From NCBI GenBank assembly GCA_900545345.1, contig UQYQ01000006.1, positions 33,065 to 97,064 on the forward strand: DNA of 64,000 nt, written 5' to 3'. This stretch comes from an uncultured Ruminococcus sp. Its GTDB lineage: Bacteria; Bacillota; Clostridia; Oscillospirales; Ruminococcaceae. Of the stretch, positions 51,119 to 59,658 are shown one piece after another (within the stretch, counting starts at the first letter, position 1; every line of letters begins with the position of its first letter). The position numbers and the translations under genes were made by a program. The notes under the pieces were generated by a model that had not been told where the DNA came from, did no database searches, and saw nothing but the letters and a program-made list of their open reading frames with translations.

Positions 51119-53047
51119 TTATCTGATTTTGCTTCCTGCAGGAATGCTTTGATCAGGGAAGATAACACCGGCTGAGCCGTCAGGCATATCAGCGGCACAA
51201 ATCATTCCGTTTGAAAGTTCACCGCATAGCTTGACAGGCTTAAGATTTGCAACAACAATAACCTTTTTGCCGATTAAATCATCAGGTGAGTACCATTCGG
51301 AAATACCTGAAACAACCTGTCTTCCGCCGCGACCGTCATCAAGCTGAAGCTTTAACAGCTTTTTAGATCTTTTAACCTTTTCACATTTTAAGACTTCAGC
51401 TACAATCAGTTCTACTTTGGCAAAGTCGTCAATTGATATTTCAGGAAGAGTTTCTTCCGGGATTTCTTCATTTTTTGAATCATTGTTTTTTATAATTGCA
51501 TTAAGCTCCTCGATTTCCTTTTCGGCGTCAATTCTCGGGAAAAGAACTTCGCCCGGATTTACTTCAACATCAAGAGGCAGCACACCGAATTTTTTTGCAT
51601 TTTCATAGGTTGCATAGCCTGACGCACCGATTTGTTCTAATGCTTTCGGCATTACAGACGGCATAAAGCATGATAACAAAGTAGAAGTGATTCTGATTGC
51701 CTCCAACAAATTGTATAAAACCGATGCCAATCTTGCTCGTTTTGTTTCATCTTTAGCAAGCGCCCACGGCATTGTTTCGTCAATGTATTTGTTAGCCCGT
51801 GAAACAACTTTGAAAATTTCAGCCAGAACATTGTTAAGCTCGGTTTTGTCCATTAAAGTATCAACCTTATCGCATAACCCTTCGCACATTGAAATAAGCT
51901 CGTTATCAAATTCTCCGCTTTTACGATCGGTAATAAGTTTTTTTCCGAAGTATTTTTTGACCATTGCAACAGTTCTTGAAACAAGGTTTCCGAAATCGTT
52001 TGCAAGGTCGGAATTAATTCGGTTAATCATAATTTCGTTTGAGAAAGAGCTGTCAGCACCAAGTGCCATTTCTCTTAAAATATGATAGCGTATTGCGTCT
52101 GCACCATATCGTTCACCGAGTATAAACGGGTCAACAACATTTCCGAGTGATTTGCTCATCTTCTGTCCGTTGAATGTAATCCAGCCGTGAACAGCTAAAT
52201 GCTCAGGAAGCGGCAAATCAAGTGCCATCAGCATAGCAGGCCAGATAATAGCATGAAATCTCATAATATCTTTTGCTACCATGTGAATGTCAGCCGGCCA
52301 GAACTTGTCAAAATCGCTGTATTGTTCATTATAAAACCCAAGTGCCGAAATATAGTTTGAAAGTGCGTCTATCCAGACATAGACAACATGACCTTCATCA
52401 AATGTAACAGGAATACCCCATTTGAATGTAGTTCTTGATACACATAAATCCTCAAGACCCGGCTTGATAAAATTATTTACAAGTTCGACAGCTCTTGTTT
52501 TTGGCTGAAGGTAATCTGTTTCAGTGAGCAGCTTTTCAATTCTGTCAGCAAACGGTGACATTTTAAAGAAGTATGCTTCTTCTTTTGCCTCAGTTACTTC
52601 ACGGCCGCATTCAGGGCACTTCCCGTCAACAAGCTGAGAGTCAGTCCAGAAGCTTTCGCATGGAGTACAGTATTTTCCGCTGTATTCACCTTTATAAATA
52701 AACCCTTTGTCATAAAGCTCCTTGAAAATCTTTTGAACGGTTTTTACATGATAATCATCAGTTGTCCTGATATATCTGTCATAGCTGATATTCATATAGT
52801 CCCAAAGGCTTTTAAAGGTTTTAACTATTTCATCAACATATTCTTTTGGAGTAACACCTTTTTCAGCGGCTTTTTGTTCGATTTTAAGACCGTGTTCATC
52901 TGTTCCCGTGAGAAACATCACATCTTTACCCTGCATTCGTCTGTAGCGTGCAATAGAGTCGCACGCAACCGTTGTATAGCAATGACCGATATGCGGATTG
53001 CCTGACGGATAATAAATAGGTGTTGTGATATAATATGGTTTCGACAT
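51119..53047 (-). CDS. metG: Methionyl-tRNA synthetase with C-terminal tRNA-binding domain
   Basis: 642 residues. HIGH site in GNPHIGHCY (18-22), zinc knuckle CTPCESFW...CPECG (about 127-148), KMSKS at 296-300. The C-terminal EMAP/Trbp111 OB fold (from about 540; FAKVELIVAEVLKCEKVKRS) dimerises and binds tRNA. AGGAGGAAG precedes the ATG; promoter at 53091-53119. No T-box is seen in its 40-nt leader. Confidence 0.97.
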   Translation of the reverse strand: MSKPYYITTPIYYPSGNPHIGHCYTTVACDSIARYRRMQGKDVMFLTGTDEHGLKIEQKAAEKGVTPKEYVDEIVKTFKSLWDYMNISYDRYIRTTDDYHVKTVQKIFKELYDKGFIYKGEYSGKYCTPCESFWTDSQLVDGKCPECGREVTEAKEEAYFFKMSPFADRIEKLLTETDYLQPKTRAVELVNNFIKPGLEDLCVSRTTFKWGIPVTFDEGHVVYVWIDALSNYISALGFYNEQYSDFDKFWPADIHMVAKDIMRFHAIIWPAMLMALDLPLPEHLAVHGWITFNGQKMSKSLGNVVDPFILGERYGADAIRYHILREMALGADSSFSNEIMINRINSDLANDFGNLVSRTVAMVKKYFGKKLITDRKSGEFDNELISMCEGLCDKVDTLMDKTELNNVLAEIFKVVSRANKYIDETMPWALAKDETKRARLASVLYNLLEAIRITSTLLSCFMPSVMPKALEQIGASGYATYENAKKFGVLPLDVEVNPGEVLFPRIDAEKEIEELNAIIKNNDSKNEEIPEETLPEISIDDFAKVELIVAEVLKCEKVKRSKKLLKLQLDDGRGGRQVVSGISEWYSPDDLIGKKVIVVANLKPVKLCGELSNGMICAADMPDGSAGVIFPDQSIPAGSKIR

Positions 53048-53090
53048 ATTATCTTCCTCCTTTTCTTAATATTATTTTCACATATAAGAT

Positions 53091-53119
53091 ATTATATAAC
53101 ATTTATCTGGTAAAATCAA
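53091..53119 (-). promoter_or_regulatory. metG promoter
   Basis: Minus strand: TTGATT (53114-53119), 17-bp spacer, TATAAT (53091-53096). It starts about 40 nt before the metG ATG, downstream of the small-RNA terminator. Confidence 0.8.
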
Positions 53120-53149
53120 GTATAGAAATATACAACTTGTATTGGATAT

Positions 53150-53254
53150 AAAAAAATATGCAGTACCTATTGGCACTGCAACAAAATAAAAAAACTATGT
53201 GTAGAACAAAAGAAAGGAGACAACAAAACGAATGTTAATTTAGAAATTAACATC
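53150..53254 (-). ncRNA. Candidate small RNA with an anti-Shine-Dalgarno-like segment
   Basis: Minus strand. Promoter TTGACT (53284-53289), 17 bp, TATAAT (53261-53266). From a start near 53254 the RNA begins with a perfect 10-bp hairpin ATGTTAATTT/AAATTAACAT (53232-53253), runs through a U/C-rich stretch containing TCTCCTTTCT (complement of 53211-53220), and ends in a terminator TGCAGTGCC/GGTACTGCA with loop AATA followed by TATTTTTTT. No ORF fits. CTCCTTTCT equals the 16S 3' tail, so pairing with mRNA Shine-Dalgarnos is a reasonable inference. Confidence 0.65.
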
Positions 53255-53260
53255 AACTAC

Positions 53261-53289
53261 ATTATATGACAACAAACAGATTAAGTCAA
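53261..53289 (-). promoter_or_regulatory. Promoter of the candidate small RNA
   Basis: TTGACT, 17-bp spacer, TATAAT on the minus strand, one of the best promoters in the window, with no coding sequence behind it. Confidence 0.75.
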
Positions 53290-53424
53290 TAGAATATCCA
53301 ATTTTTAACCGAATTGTATTTTATTTTGTAACCTTTCGCCATAATTGTGTAATAATTGCGTTTAATTGCTGATGGTTATGCTGTTTTATAAGATAAAATA
53401 ATCTGAATTGTAAAAGAATTGACG

Positions 53425-53515
53425 CAAAAAGAAAAAAGAGAGCTTAAAACTTTGTTAATCGCAATATGCAAACTCATAAAAATTGCAAAAAACACTTTCA
53501 AGCTCTCTTTTGTCT
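53425..53515. terminator. Long inverted repeat, terminator of the DUF378 gene
   Basis: AAAAGAGAGCTT (53434-53445) pairs perfectly with AAGCTCTCTTTT (53500-53511) around a 54-nt AT-rich loop with a smaller GCAAT/ATTGC pairing. The minus-strand tail is TTCTTTTT. Region 53290-53424 shows nothing else I can name. Confidence 0.65.
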
Positions 53516-53537
53516 TTTCAAAAAAGATATTTTTTCC

Positions 53538-53756
53538 TTAGCGAGCTCCGTGAGCATCGGCAAGAGGACTCTCTCTTTTGAAAAACAGTGATATGCACCA
53601 TAATGCTGAAATAGCAACAAGCACATATACTATTCTGCTGATAATTGCGGCAGAGCCACCAAATAGGAAAGCAACTAAATCAAACTGGAATATTCCAACC
53701 AGACCCCAGTTAATACCGCCTATAATCAACAGAAGCATAGCGATTTTATCTAACAT
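53538..53756 (-). CDS. DUF378 membrane protein
   Basis: 72 residues, two membrane helices. LDKIAMLLLIIGGINWGLVGIFQFDLVAFLFGG is the DUF378 signature (GGINWGLVG). ATG 53756 follows AGGAGGTG; the in-frame start at 53777 would lie upstream of it. Small membrane protein of unknown function. Confidence 0.9.
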   Translation of the reverse strand: MLDKIAMLLLIIGGINWGLVGIFQFDLVAFLFGGSAAIISRIVYVLVAISALWCISLFFKRESPLADAHGAR

Positions 53757-53875
53757 AATAAAACACCTCCGACACAAAACTTGTTTTATGTTTTGTGTGT
53801 AATCTTATTATGCCTTAAGTATTTTAAAATATTCATTTTTAATAATAAAAAAATATAAACATATAATAAAGATAA

Positions 53876-53904
53876 TAGACAAAACAATATATATATGATA
53901 TAAT
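53876..53904 (+). promoter_or_regulatory. Promoter of the mutarotase-GH94 operon
   Basis: TAGACA (53876-53881), 17-bp spacer, TATAAT (53899-53904) with TGA directly before (extended -10). Confidence 0.65.
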
Positions 53905-53962
53905 TAATTGGATTTTAAAAGAAAAAAGTACAATATCAATTGTTTAAAAGGAGGATTTATCT

Positions 53963-54976
53963 TTGTCTTCTGCCGAAAAAATAATTTTTAAAAATGAAGA
54001 GTGTGTAATGCTTAAAGCCGGAGGATATACAGCAATTATCGCACCTGCAATCGGTTCAAGTGTTCTGAGGCTTCGTGATGAAAAGCTAAAGGTTGAAATT
54101 TTCAGATATAAAGATGATGTGACAATGGATACTATTAATGAAGCCAGAGAAATATGGGGACTTCCGACGCTGTATCTTCCGAATCGCTTTGACGGCGGTG
54201 TTTTAAAAACTTCTGATGCAGTATATAATCTTCCCGTAAACGATAAAGACTTAAATAACCATCTTCACGGATTTGTGCAAAACAGGGTTCATAACGTTGA
54301 GAAGATGTTTGCTGATGATAAAAATGACATAGCAGTTTTAACTACATATTATGATTATAACGAAAATGATGAGTTTTTTAAATATTTTCCCCTTAAATTC
54401 AGGATTTCATACACATTTACACTTTCAGATGACGGACTTTTGCAGGAGATAAAATTGACAAGCTTGGCAGATAATAAGCTCCCTGTTTCTATATGTACAC
54501 ATACTTGCATCAATGCTCCTATCTGTGACGGGGGAAATGAAGAGGATATGACTTTGTCAGTTCCTGTCGGGCAAAAATGTGAGCTTAATGAAAGATACCT
54601 TCCTACTGAAAAACTTATGGAGCTTTCAGACTGGGATAAAGAATACAAAGACGGTGTTAAAATGCCGACTCTTCAGGACATTTCAAACGATATGTATACG
54701 GCAGTCATGAATAAACTCGACGGTGAAGATTTCTATGGCTGTTATGTTACAGATAACAAACAAGGTGTGCGTATTTGCAACGAAGTTTCAAAAGAATTCA
54801 AGTTTTGGAATATATGGAATGATGAGGGTAACAAAGGGTATTTCTGCCCCGAGCCTATGACTGCTATGATAAATGCACCTAATCTTTCTATTGACCGTGA
54901 AGTCAGTGGTTATACTGAGCTGTCAAAGGGTGAAACTTTCACTTGCCGGCAGAGATTTTTCACTAAAAAGTTATAA
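53963..54976 (+). CDS. Aldose 1-epimerase-like protein
   Basis: 337 residues, beta-rich galactose mutarotase fold. LHGFVQNRV (substrate His region) and a CTHTCINAP stretch with the second His-like site are seen. TTG start after AGGAGG. Two genes before cellobiose phosphorylase; inference: anomer conversion of the glucose released by phosphorolysis or import. It could also act on sugar phosphates. Confidence 0.8.
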   Translation: MSSAEKIIFKNEECVMLKAGGYTAIIAPAIGSSVLRLRDEKLKVEIFRYKDDVTMDTINEAREIWGLPTLYLPNRFDGGVLKTSDAVYNLPVNDKDLNNHLHGFVQNRVHNVEKMFADDKNDIAVLTTYYDYNENDEFFKYFPLKFRISYTFTLSDDGLLQEIKLTSLADNKLPVSICTHTCINAPICDGGNEEDMTLSVPVGQKCELNERYLPTEKLMELSDWDKEYKDGVKMPTLQDISNDMYTAVMNKLDGEDFYGCYVTDNKQGVRICNEVSKEFKFWNIWNDEGNKGYFCPEPMTAMINAPNLSIDREVSGYTELSKGETFTCRQRFFTKKL

Positions 54977-55186
54977 ATGATTATGAGTAAAAAAGATAAT
55001 AGGTTTATAAGAATATTCAAAGAAGATTACGGCATTAGTGCTGTAACTGAAATATGGGTTGACAGAGAAACAGGGGTTAATTATATTTGTCATAAAAGCG
55101 GTTATGGAATGGGTTTGACACCTCTTTTAGACAGCAGCGGGAAACCTGTTGTATCATCAGTTTATGATTTGGAAGAAAAATTTTAA
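54977..55186 (+). CDS. DUF6440 family protein
   Basis: 69 residues. RFIRIFKEDYG, IWVDRETGVNYICHKSGYG and LTPLLDSSGKPVVS match the DUF6440 pattern as I know it. Starts directly after the mutarotase stop, ATG 54977 or 54983. Function unknown; the 50-nt gap to GH94 contains a GCATG/CATGC inverted repeat. Confidence 0.8.
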   Translation: MIMSKKDNRFIRIFKEDYGISAVTEIWVDRETGVNYICHKSGYGMGLTPLLDSSGKPVVSSVYDLEEKF

Positions 55187-55236
55187 TAAGAATATTGCAT
55201 GGGAAATAAAATATCATGCATAATGGAGGATAAATA

Positions 55237-57717
55237 ATGAAATACGGTTTTTTTGACGATGCAAAAAAAGAATATGTGATTAATAATCCTAAGACACCAT
55301 ATCCGTGGATTAACTATTTGGGTTCTCAGGAATTTTTCACGCTCATTTCTAATACTGCCGGAGGTTATAGCTTCTTTAAAGACGCAAGACTCAGAAGAAT
55401 AACAAGATACCGTTATAATAATGCACCGATTGATATGGGCGGAAAGTATTTTTATATAAATGACGGTGAGTGTGTCTGGTCGCCGGGCTGGTCACCTGTT
55501 AAGACAGAGCTTGACAGCTATACCTGCCGTCACGGAATGGGGTATACTGTTATAACCGGCGAAAAGAACGGTTTAAAAGCAGAGGTTACGTTTTTTGTTC
55601 CTCTGAATTTCAGGGGTGAAGTTCAAAAGGTGACAATTGAGAATACTTCCGATAAAGCAAAGACTTTCAAGCTGTTTTCATTTGTTGAATGGTGTTTGTG
55701 GAATGCTCAGGATGACGGAGAGAATTTCCAGAGAAACTTTAACACAGGTGAGGTTCAGATTGAGGGCTCAACTATTTATCATATAACCGAGTATAAAGAA
55801 CGCCGTGACCACTTCGCTTTCTATACGGTAAATCACGATATTGACGGATTTGATACGGACAGAGAAAGCTTTATGGGTCTGTATAACGGCTTTGGAAATC
55901 CTCAGACTGTTATGGCGGGTGAGCCTAATAACTCAGTTGCTGACGGATGGTCACCTGTTGCTTCTCATTGTATTGAAATCACTTTAAATCCGGGTGAGAA
56001 AAAGAATTTAGTATTTACACTGGGATATGTTGAAAATACAGACGGTGACAAGTGGAATGAAGACGGTTCAATCAATAAGACAAAGGCTTATGAAATGATT
56101 GAAGCTATGAATACTCACGAAAAAGCAGATAAAGCATTGGCCGAGCTTAAAGATAACTGGGATAAGCTGTTGTCAAAGTATACCGTTAAGACAGATGACG
56201 AAAATCTCAACAGAATGGTAAATATCTGGAATCAGTATCAATGTATGGTTACCTTTAATTTAAGCCGTTCAGCTTCGTATTTTGAAAGCGGTATCGGCAG
56301 GGGAATGGGCTTTAGGGATTCAAACCAGGACTTGCTTGGGTTTGTACATCAGATACCTGAAAGAGCAAGAGAAAGAATATTGGATTTGGCTGCTACTCAG
56401 CTTGAAGACGGAGGATGCTATCACCAATATCAGCCTCTGACTAAAAAGGGCAATAATGAAATCGGCGGAGATTTTTCAGATGACCCGCTTTGGATGATTC
56501 TTTCAACTGCACAGTATATAAAAGAAACAGGTGACTATTCGATTTTAGACGAGATGGTTCCTTATGACAATGATGAATCAAAATCACAAAGAATGATGCA
56601 CCATCTTCACCAGTCGTTCTATCATGTAGTTGATAATGTCGGACCTCATGGTCTTCCTCTTATCGGAAGAGCTGACTGGAACGATTGTTTAAACTTAAAC
56701 TGCTTCTCAAGCACTCCGGGTGAAAGCTTCCAGACTTCTACTTCAAAAGACGGTAAGGTTGCAGAGTCTGTTATGGTTGCGGGAATGTTCACCTTTATAG
56801 GCCCTGAATATGTTAAGCTTTGTGAGTACAAGGGACTTGATGATGAAGCTCAAAAGGCTCAGGAAGCTATTGATAAAATGAAAGAAAACATATTAGGGCA
56901 TGGTTTTGACGGTGAATGGTTCCTGAGGGCATATGATGACTGCGGAAACAAAGTAGGTTCAAAGGACTGTGAAGAGGGAAAAATCTTCATTGAGCCTCAG
57001 GGCTTCTGTGTTATGAGTGAAATAGGGAAAGACGATGGTCTGGATATTAAAACTATGGACAGTGTTAAAAAATATCTTGACACTAAATACGGTCTTGTGC
57101 TTAATAACCCTGCATTTACAAAGTATTATATTGAATACGGTGAGATTTCAACATACCCTGCCGGATATAAGGAAAATGCAGGTATCTTCTGTCACAACAA
57201 CGCATGGATAATCTGTGCCGAGGCGTTTATAGGAAGAGGCAATCAAGCTTTTGAATACTATTCAAAAATTGCTCCGGCTTATCTTGAAGACATATCCGAT
57301 ATCCACAGAACAGAACCGTATGTTTATGCTCAGATGATTGCAGGAAAAGATGCAAAACGTCACGGTGAAGCTAAAAACAGCTGGCTGACAGGAACGGCAG
57401 CATGGAATTTTGTTGCAGTTTCTCAGTACATTTTGGGTATCATTCCTGATTATAAAGGTCTAAAGCTTGACCCGTCGATTCCGAAAGAATGGGACGGATT
57501 TGAGCTGTCAAGAGAATTCAGAGGTATAAGATACAATATTACATTTAAAAACCCTGACCATGTTTCGAAGGGGATAAAGAGTATTATTGTTGACGGGAAG
57601 CATATCGACGGAAATATCCTGCCTCTGTTTGAAAGCGGAACAGAACATAATGTTGAAGTTGTAATGGGCAAAAAAGGCTTTTTTGAAAAGCTTAAAGAAG
57701 AAATAACTAAACAGTAA
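55237..57717 (+). CDS. cbpA: Cellobiose phosphorylase (GH94)
   Basis: 826 residues, normal length, no signal peptide. N-terminal beta-sandwich (about 1-270), then an (alpha/alpha)6 barrel. The GRADWNDCLN motif (478-487) holds the family general acid, with Asp480 and Asp483; GRGMGFRDSNQD (about 358-369) is the sugar-binding stretch. Converts cellobiose and phosphate to glucose-1-phosphate and glucose, saving ATP. GGAGG before the ATG; third gene of the operon. Confidence 0.93.
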   Translation: MKYGFFDDAKKEYVINNPKTPYPWINYLGSQEFFTLISNTAGGYSFFKDARLRRITRYRYNNAPIDMGGKYFYINDGECVWSPGWSPVKTELDSYTCRHGMGYTVITGEKNGLKAEVTFFVPLNFRGEVQKVTIENTSDKAKTFKLFSFVEWCLWNAQDDGENFQRNFNTGEVQIEGSTIYHITEYKERRDHFAFYTVNHDIDGFDTDRESFMGLYNGFGNPQTVMAGEPNNSVADGWSPVASHCIEITLNPGEKKNLVFTLGYVENTDGDKWNEDGSINKTKAYEMIEAMNTHEKADKALAELKDNWDKLLSKYTVKTDDENLNRMVNIWNQYQCMVTFNLSRSASYFESGIGRGMGFRDSNQDLLGFVHQIPERARERILDLAATQLEDGGCYHQYQPLTKKGNNEIGGDFSDDPLWMILSTAQYIKETGDYSILDEMVPYDNDESKSQRMMHHLHQSFYHVVDNVGPHGLPLIGRADWNDCLNLNCFSSTPGESFQTSTSKDGKVAESVMVAGMFTFIGPEYVKLCEYKGLDDEAQKAQEAIDKMKENILGHGFDGEWFLRAYDDCGNKVGSKDCEEGKIFIEPQGFCVMSEIGKDDGLDIKTMDSVKKYLDTKYGLVLNNPAFTKYYIEYGEISTYPAGYKENAGIFCHNNAWIICAEAFIGRGNQAFEYYSKIAPAYLEDISDIHRTEPYVYAQMIAGKDAKRHGEAKNSWLTGTAAWNFVAVSQYILGIIPDYKGLKLDPSIPKEWDGFELSREFRGIRYNITFKNPDHVSKGIKSIIVDGKHIDGNILPLFESGTEHNVEVVMGKKGFFEKLKEEITKQ

Positions 57718-57737
57718 TTATAGTACAATTTTATATT

Positions 57738-57770
57738 CAGGCACTGTGATATTTACAGTGCCTGTTTTTG
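57738..57770 (+). terminator. Terminator after cellobiose phosphorylase
   Basis: Perfect 10-bp stem CAGGCACTGT/ACAGTGCCTG, 7-nt loop, then TTTTTG. Confidence 0.9.
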
Positions 57771-57781
57771 CATTAATAAAC

Positions 57782-57810
57782 TGGACAATAAAATTCAAAT
57801 ATGTTATTAT
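57782..57810 (+). promoter_or_regulatory. Promoter of the ABC-F gene
   Basis: TGGACA (57782-57787), 17-bp spacer, TATTAT (57805-57810); an overlapping TATAAT lies at 57808-57813. Confidence 0.6.
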
Positions 57811-57868
57811 AATATAGTATGTAATTAAAAATATTTTGATTAAATCGGAGTTTAAAAGGAGATTAAAA

Positions 57869-59473
57869 ATGATTACAGTTTCAAATGTCAGTCTTCAATT
57901 CGGCGGACAAATGCTTTTTAAAGATGTAGATTTGAAGTTTACAAACGGAAATTGTTATGGAATAATCGGTGCAAACGGTGCAGGAAAATCTACATTTTTG
58001 AGAATTCTCTGCGGGGAAATCGAACCGACAACAGGTGAGGTTATAATTCCAAAAGAAACAAGACTTTCTGTGTTGAAGCAGGATCATTTTGCATATGATG
58101 AATATACAGTGTTAGATACTGTGATTATGGGAAACGAACGCCTTTATGAAATTATGAAGCAGAAAGATGAGCTTTATGCAAAAGAGGATTTTTCAGAGGC
58201 GGACGGTGACCTTGCCGCTGAACTTGAAGGAGAATTTGCTGAGCTTAACGGTTGGGAAGCTGAAAGCGATGCGTCAAAGCTTATTCAGGGACTTGGTCTT
58301 TCAGAAGAGCTTTTATATGCACAGATGTCATCACTGTCAGGTAACGAAAAGGTTAAGGTTCTTTTAGCTCAGGCATTGTTCGGAAATCCTGATATTATTC
58401 TTCTGGATGAGCCGACTAACCATTTGGATATCGATGCAATCCGCTGGCTGGAAGACTTTTTAGCTGAGTATTTCGGAACGGTTTTGGTTGTTTCTCATGA
58501 CAGACATTTTTTGAATAATGTGTGCACACATATAGTTGATATAGATTATACTAAAATAAAGATGTATGTCGGAAACTATGAATTCTGGTATGAGTCAAGC
58601 CAGCTTATGCAGAGAATGATAAAACAACAGAACAAAAAAGCAGAAGAAAAAATAAAAGAGCTTCAGGAGTTCATTTCACGCTTTTCTGCTAACAAATCAA
58701 AATCCAAGCAGGCTACATCAAGAAGAAAGCTATTGGATAAATTAACTGTCGAAGAAATGCCGGCATCATCAAGGAAATACCCTTATATTGGTTTTGATAT
58801 GGATAGAGAGCTTGGAAAGGAAATTCTTTCGGTAAATGGATTATCAAAAACAGTTGATGGTGAGAAGCTTTTGAATAACATCAGCTTTACTGTCGGCAGA
58901 GAAGATAAAATTGCGATTATCGGTGAGTCTGAACAGGCAATAACCATGCTTTTCGAAATTTTAACCGAGGAACAAACGGCGGATGAGGGAGATTTTAAGT
59001 GGGGAATTTCAACTTCTCTATCTTATTTCCCAAAAGATAATTCAAAGTTTTTCGATGGAAAGAGTATGTCGATAATCGATTGGATAAGGCAGTACTCTGA
59101 AACTGATGAAACAGAAACATATCTTCGTGGATTTTTAGGCAAAATGCTTTTTTCAGGCGATGAGGTTTATAAGCCTGTAGAGGTTTTGTCCGGAGGCGAA
59201 AAAGTAAGATGTATGTTTTCGAGAATGATGCTGTTCGGTTCAAATGTACTTCTTCTCGACCAGCCGACTAACCATCTTGATTTGGAAAGTATTACGGCTG
59301 TAAATAACGGATTATCGGATTTTAAGGGAGTAGTGATTTTCACATCACATGACCATGAGATAATGCAGACGGTGGCAAACAGAATTATCGAAATTACTCC
59401 TGATGGGATAATAGACCGACAGGGAACATATGAAGAATTTTTAGAGTTTAAAAAAGCTATGCAGGACAAATAA
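57869..59473 (+). CDS. ABC-F family ATPase (YkpA/YbiT-like)
   Basis: 534 residues, two ATPase domains, no membrane part. First Walker A GANGAGKST; first signature LSGNEKVKVL (Asn in place of the usual Gly); Walker B IILLDEPTNHLD. Second domain: Walker A replaced by GESEQAITM, signature LSGGEKVRC, Walker B VLLLDQPTNHLD. So the second nucleotide site is degenerate (no P-loop Lys; DQ for DE). The family acts on stalled ribosomes. ATG 57869 follows AAAGGAG. Confidence 0.9.
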   Translation: MITVSNVSLQFGGQMLFKDVDLKFTNGNCYGIIGANGAGKSTFLRILCGEIEPTTGEVIIPKETRLSVLKQDHFAYDEYTVLDTVIMGNERLYEIMKQKDELYAKEDFSEADGDLAAELEGEFAELNGWEAESDASKLIQGLGLSEELLYAQMSSLSGNEKVKVLLAQALFGNPDIILLDEPTNHLDIDAIRWLEDFLAEYFGTVLVVSHDRHFLNNVCTHIVDIDYTKIKMYVGNYEFWYESSQLMQRMIKQQNKKAEEKIKELQEFISRFSANKSKSKQATSRRKLLDKLTVEEMPASSRKYPYIGFDMDRELGKEILSVNGLSKTVDGEKLLNNISFTVGREDKIAIIGESEQAITMLFEILTEEQTADEGDFKWGISTSLSYFPKDNSKFFDGKSMSIIDWIRQYSETDETETYLRGFLGKMLFSGDEVYKPVEVLSGGEKVRCMFSRMMLFGSNVLLLDQPTNHLDLESITAVNNGLSDFKGVVIFTSHDHEIMQTVANRIIEITPDGIIDRQGTYEEFLEFKKAMQDK

Positions 59474-59500
59474 TTTGCTTGTGTAATATAATCACGATAT

Positions 59501-59632
59501 TGATGTCCCCACGCCTCTATAGGCGACGGGTTTCATCTCATTCTTTCAGAGGGGAGATATAATCCCTAACTGAAATCCAATGGGCTAACGCCCAAGTCGT
59601 TGGTTGAATGACGGGGCGATGTTCCTTAATAA
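59501..59632 (-). mobile_element. Orphan IS200/IS605-like end pair or omega-RNA-like element
   Basis: About 130 bp, GC-richer than its surroundings and full of hairpins. Read on the minus strand it has a GGGC-GTTA-GCCC hairpin near the start (59581-59594 region) and ends in a CGCCT-CTAT-AGGCG-type hairpin (59512-59525) flanked by CCC and GTGGGGAC, the form of IS605-type right ends and TnpB guide-RNA scaffolds. No tnpA or tnpB is present. It could be a PATE/MITE or another structured RNA; recognition is from memory of the pattern only. Confidence 0.45.
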
Positions 59633-59658
59633 AAAGTTTCTAATTAGGAGGTATCAAA

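Noticed and set aside
53048..53260. T-box leader for metG
   Set aside because: The metG promoter lies only about 40 nt from its start codon, no T-box sequence is seen, and the nearby terminator hairpin belongs to a separate short transcript.
59474..59658. c-di-GMP (GEMM) riboswitch ahead of the GGDEF gene
   Set aside because: The GEMM core motifs are absent, and the hairpin pattern fits IS200/IS605 ends on the other strand better.
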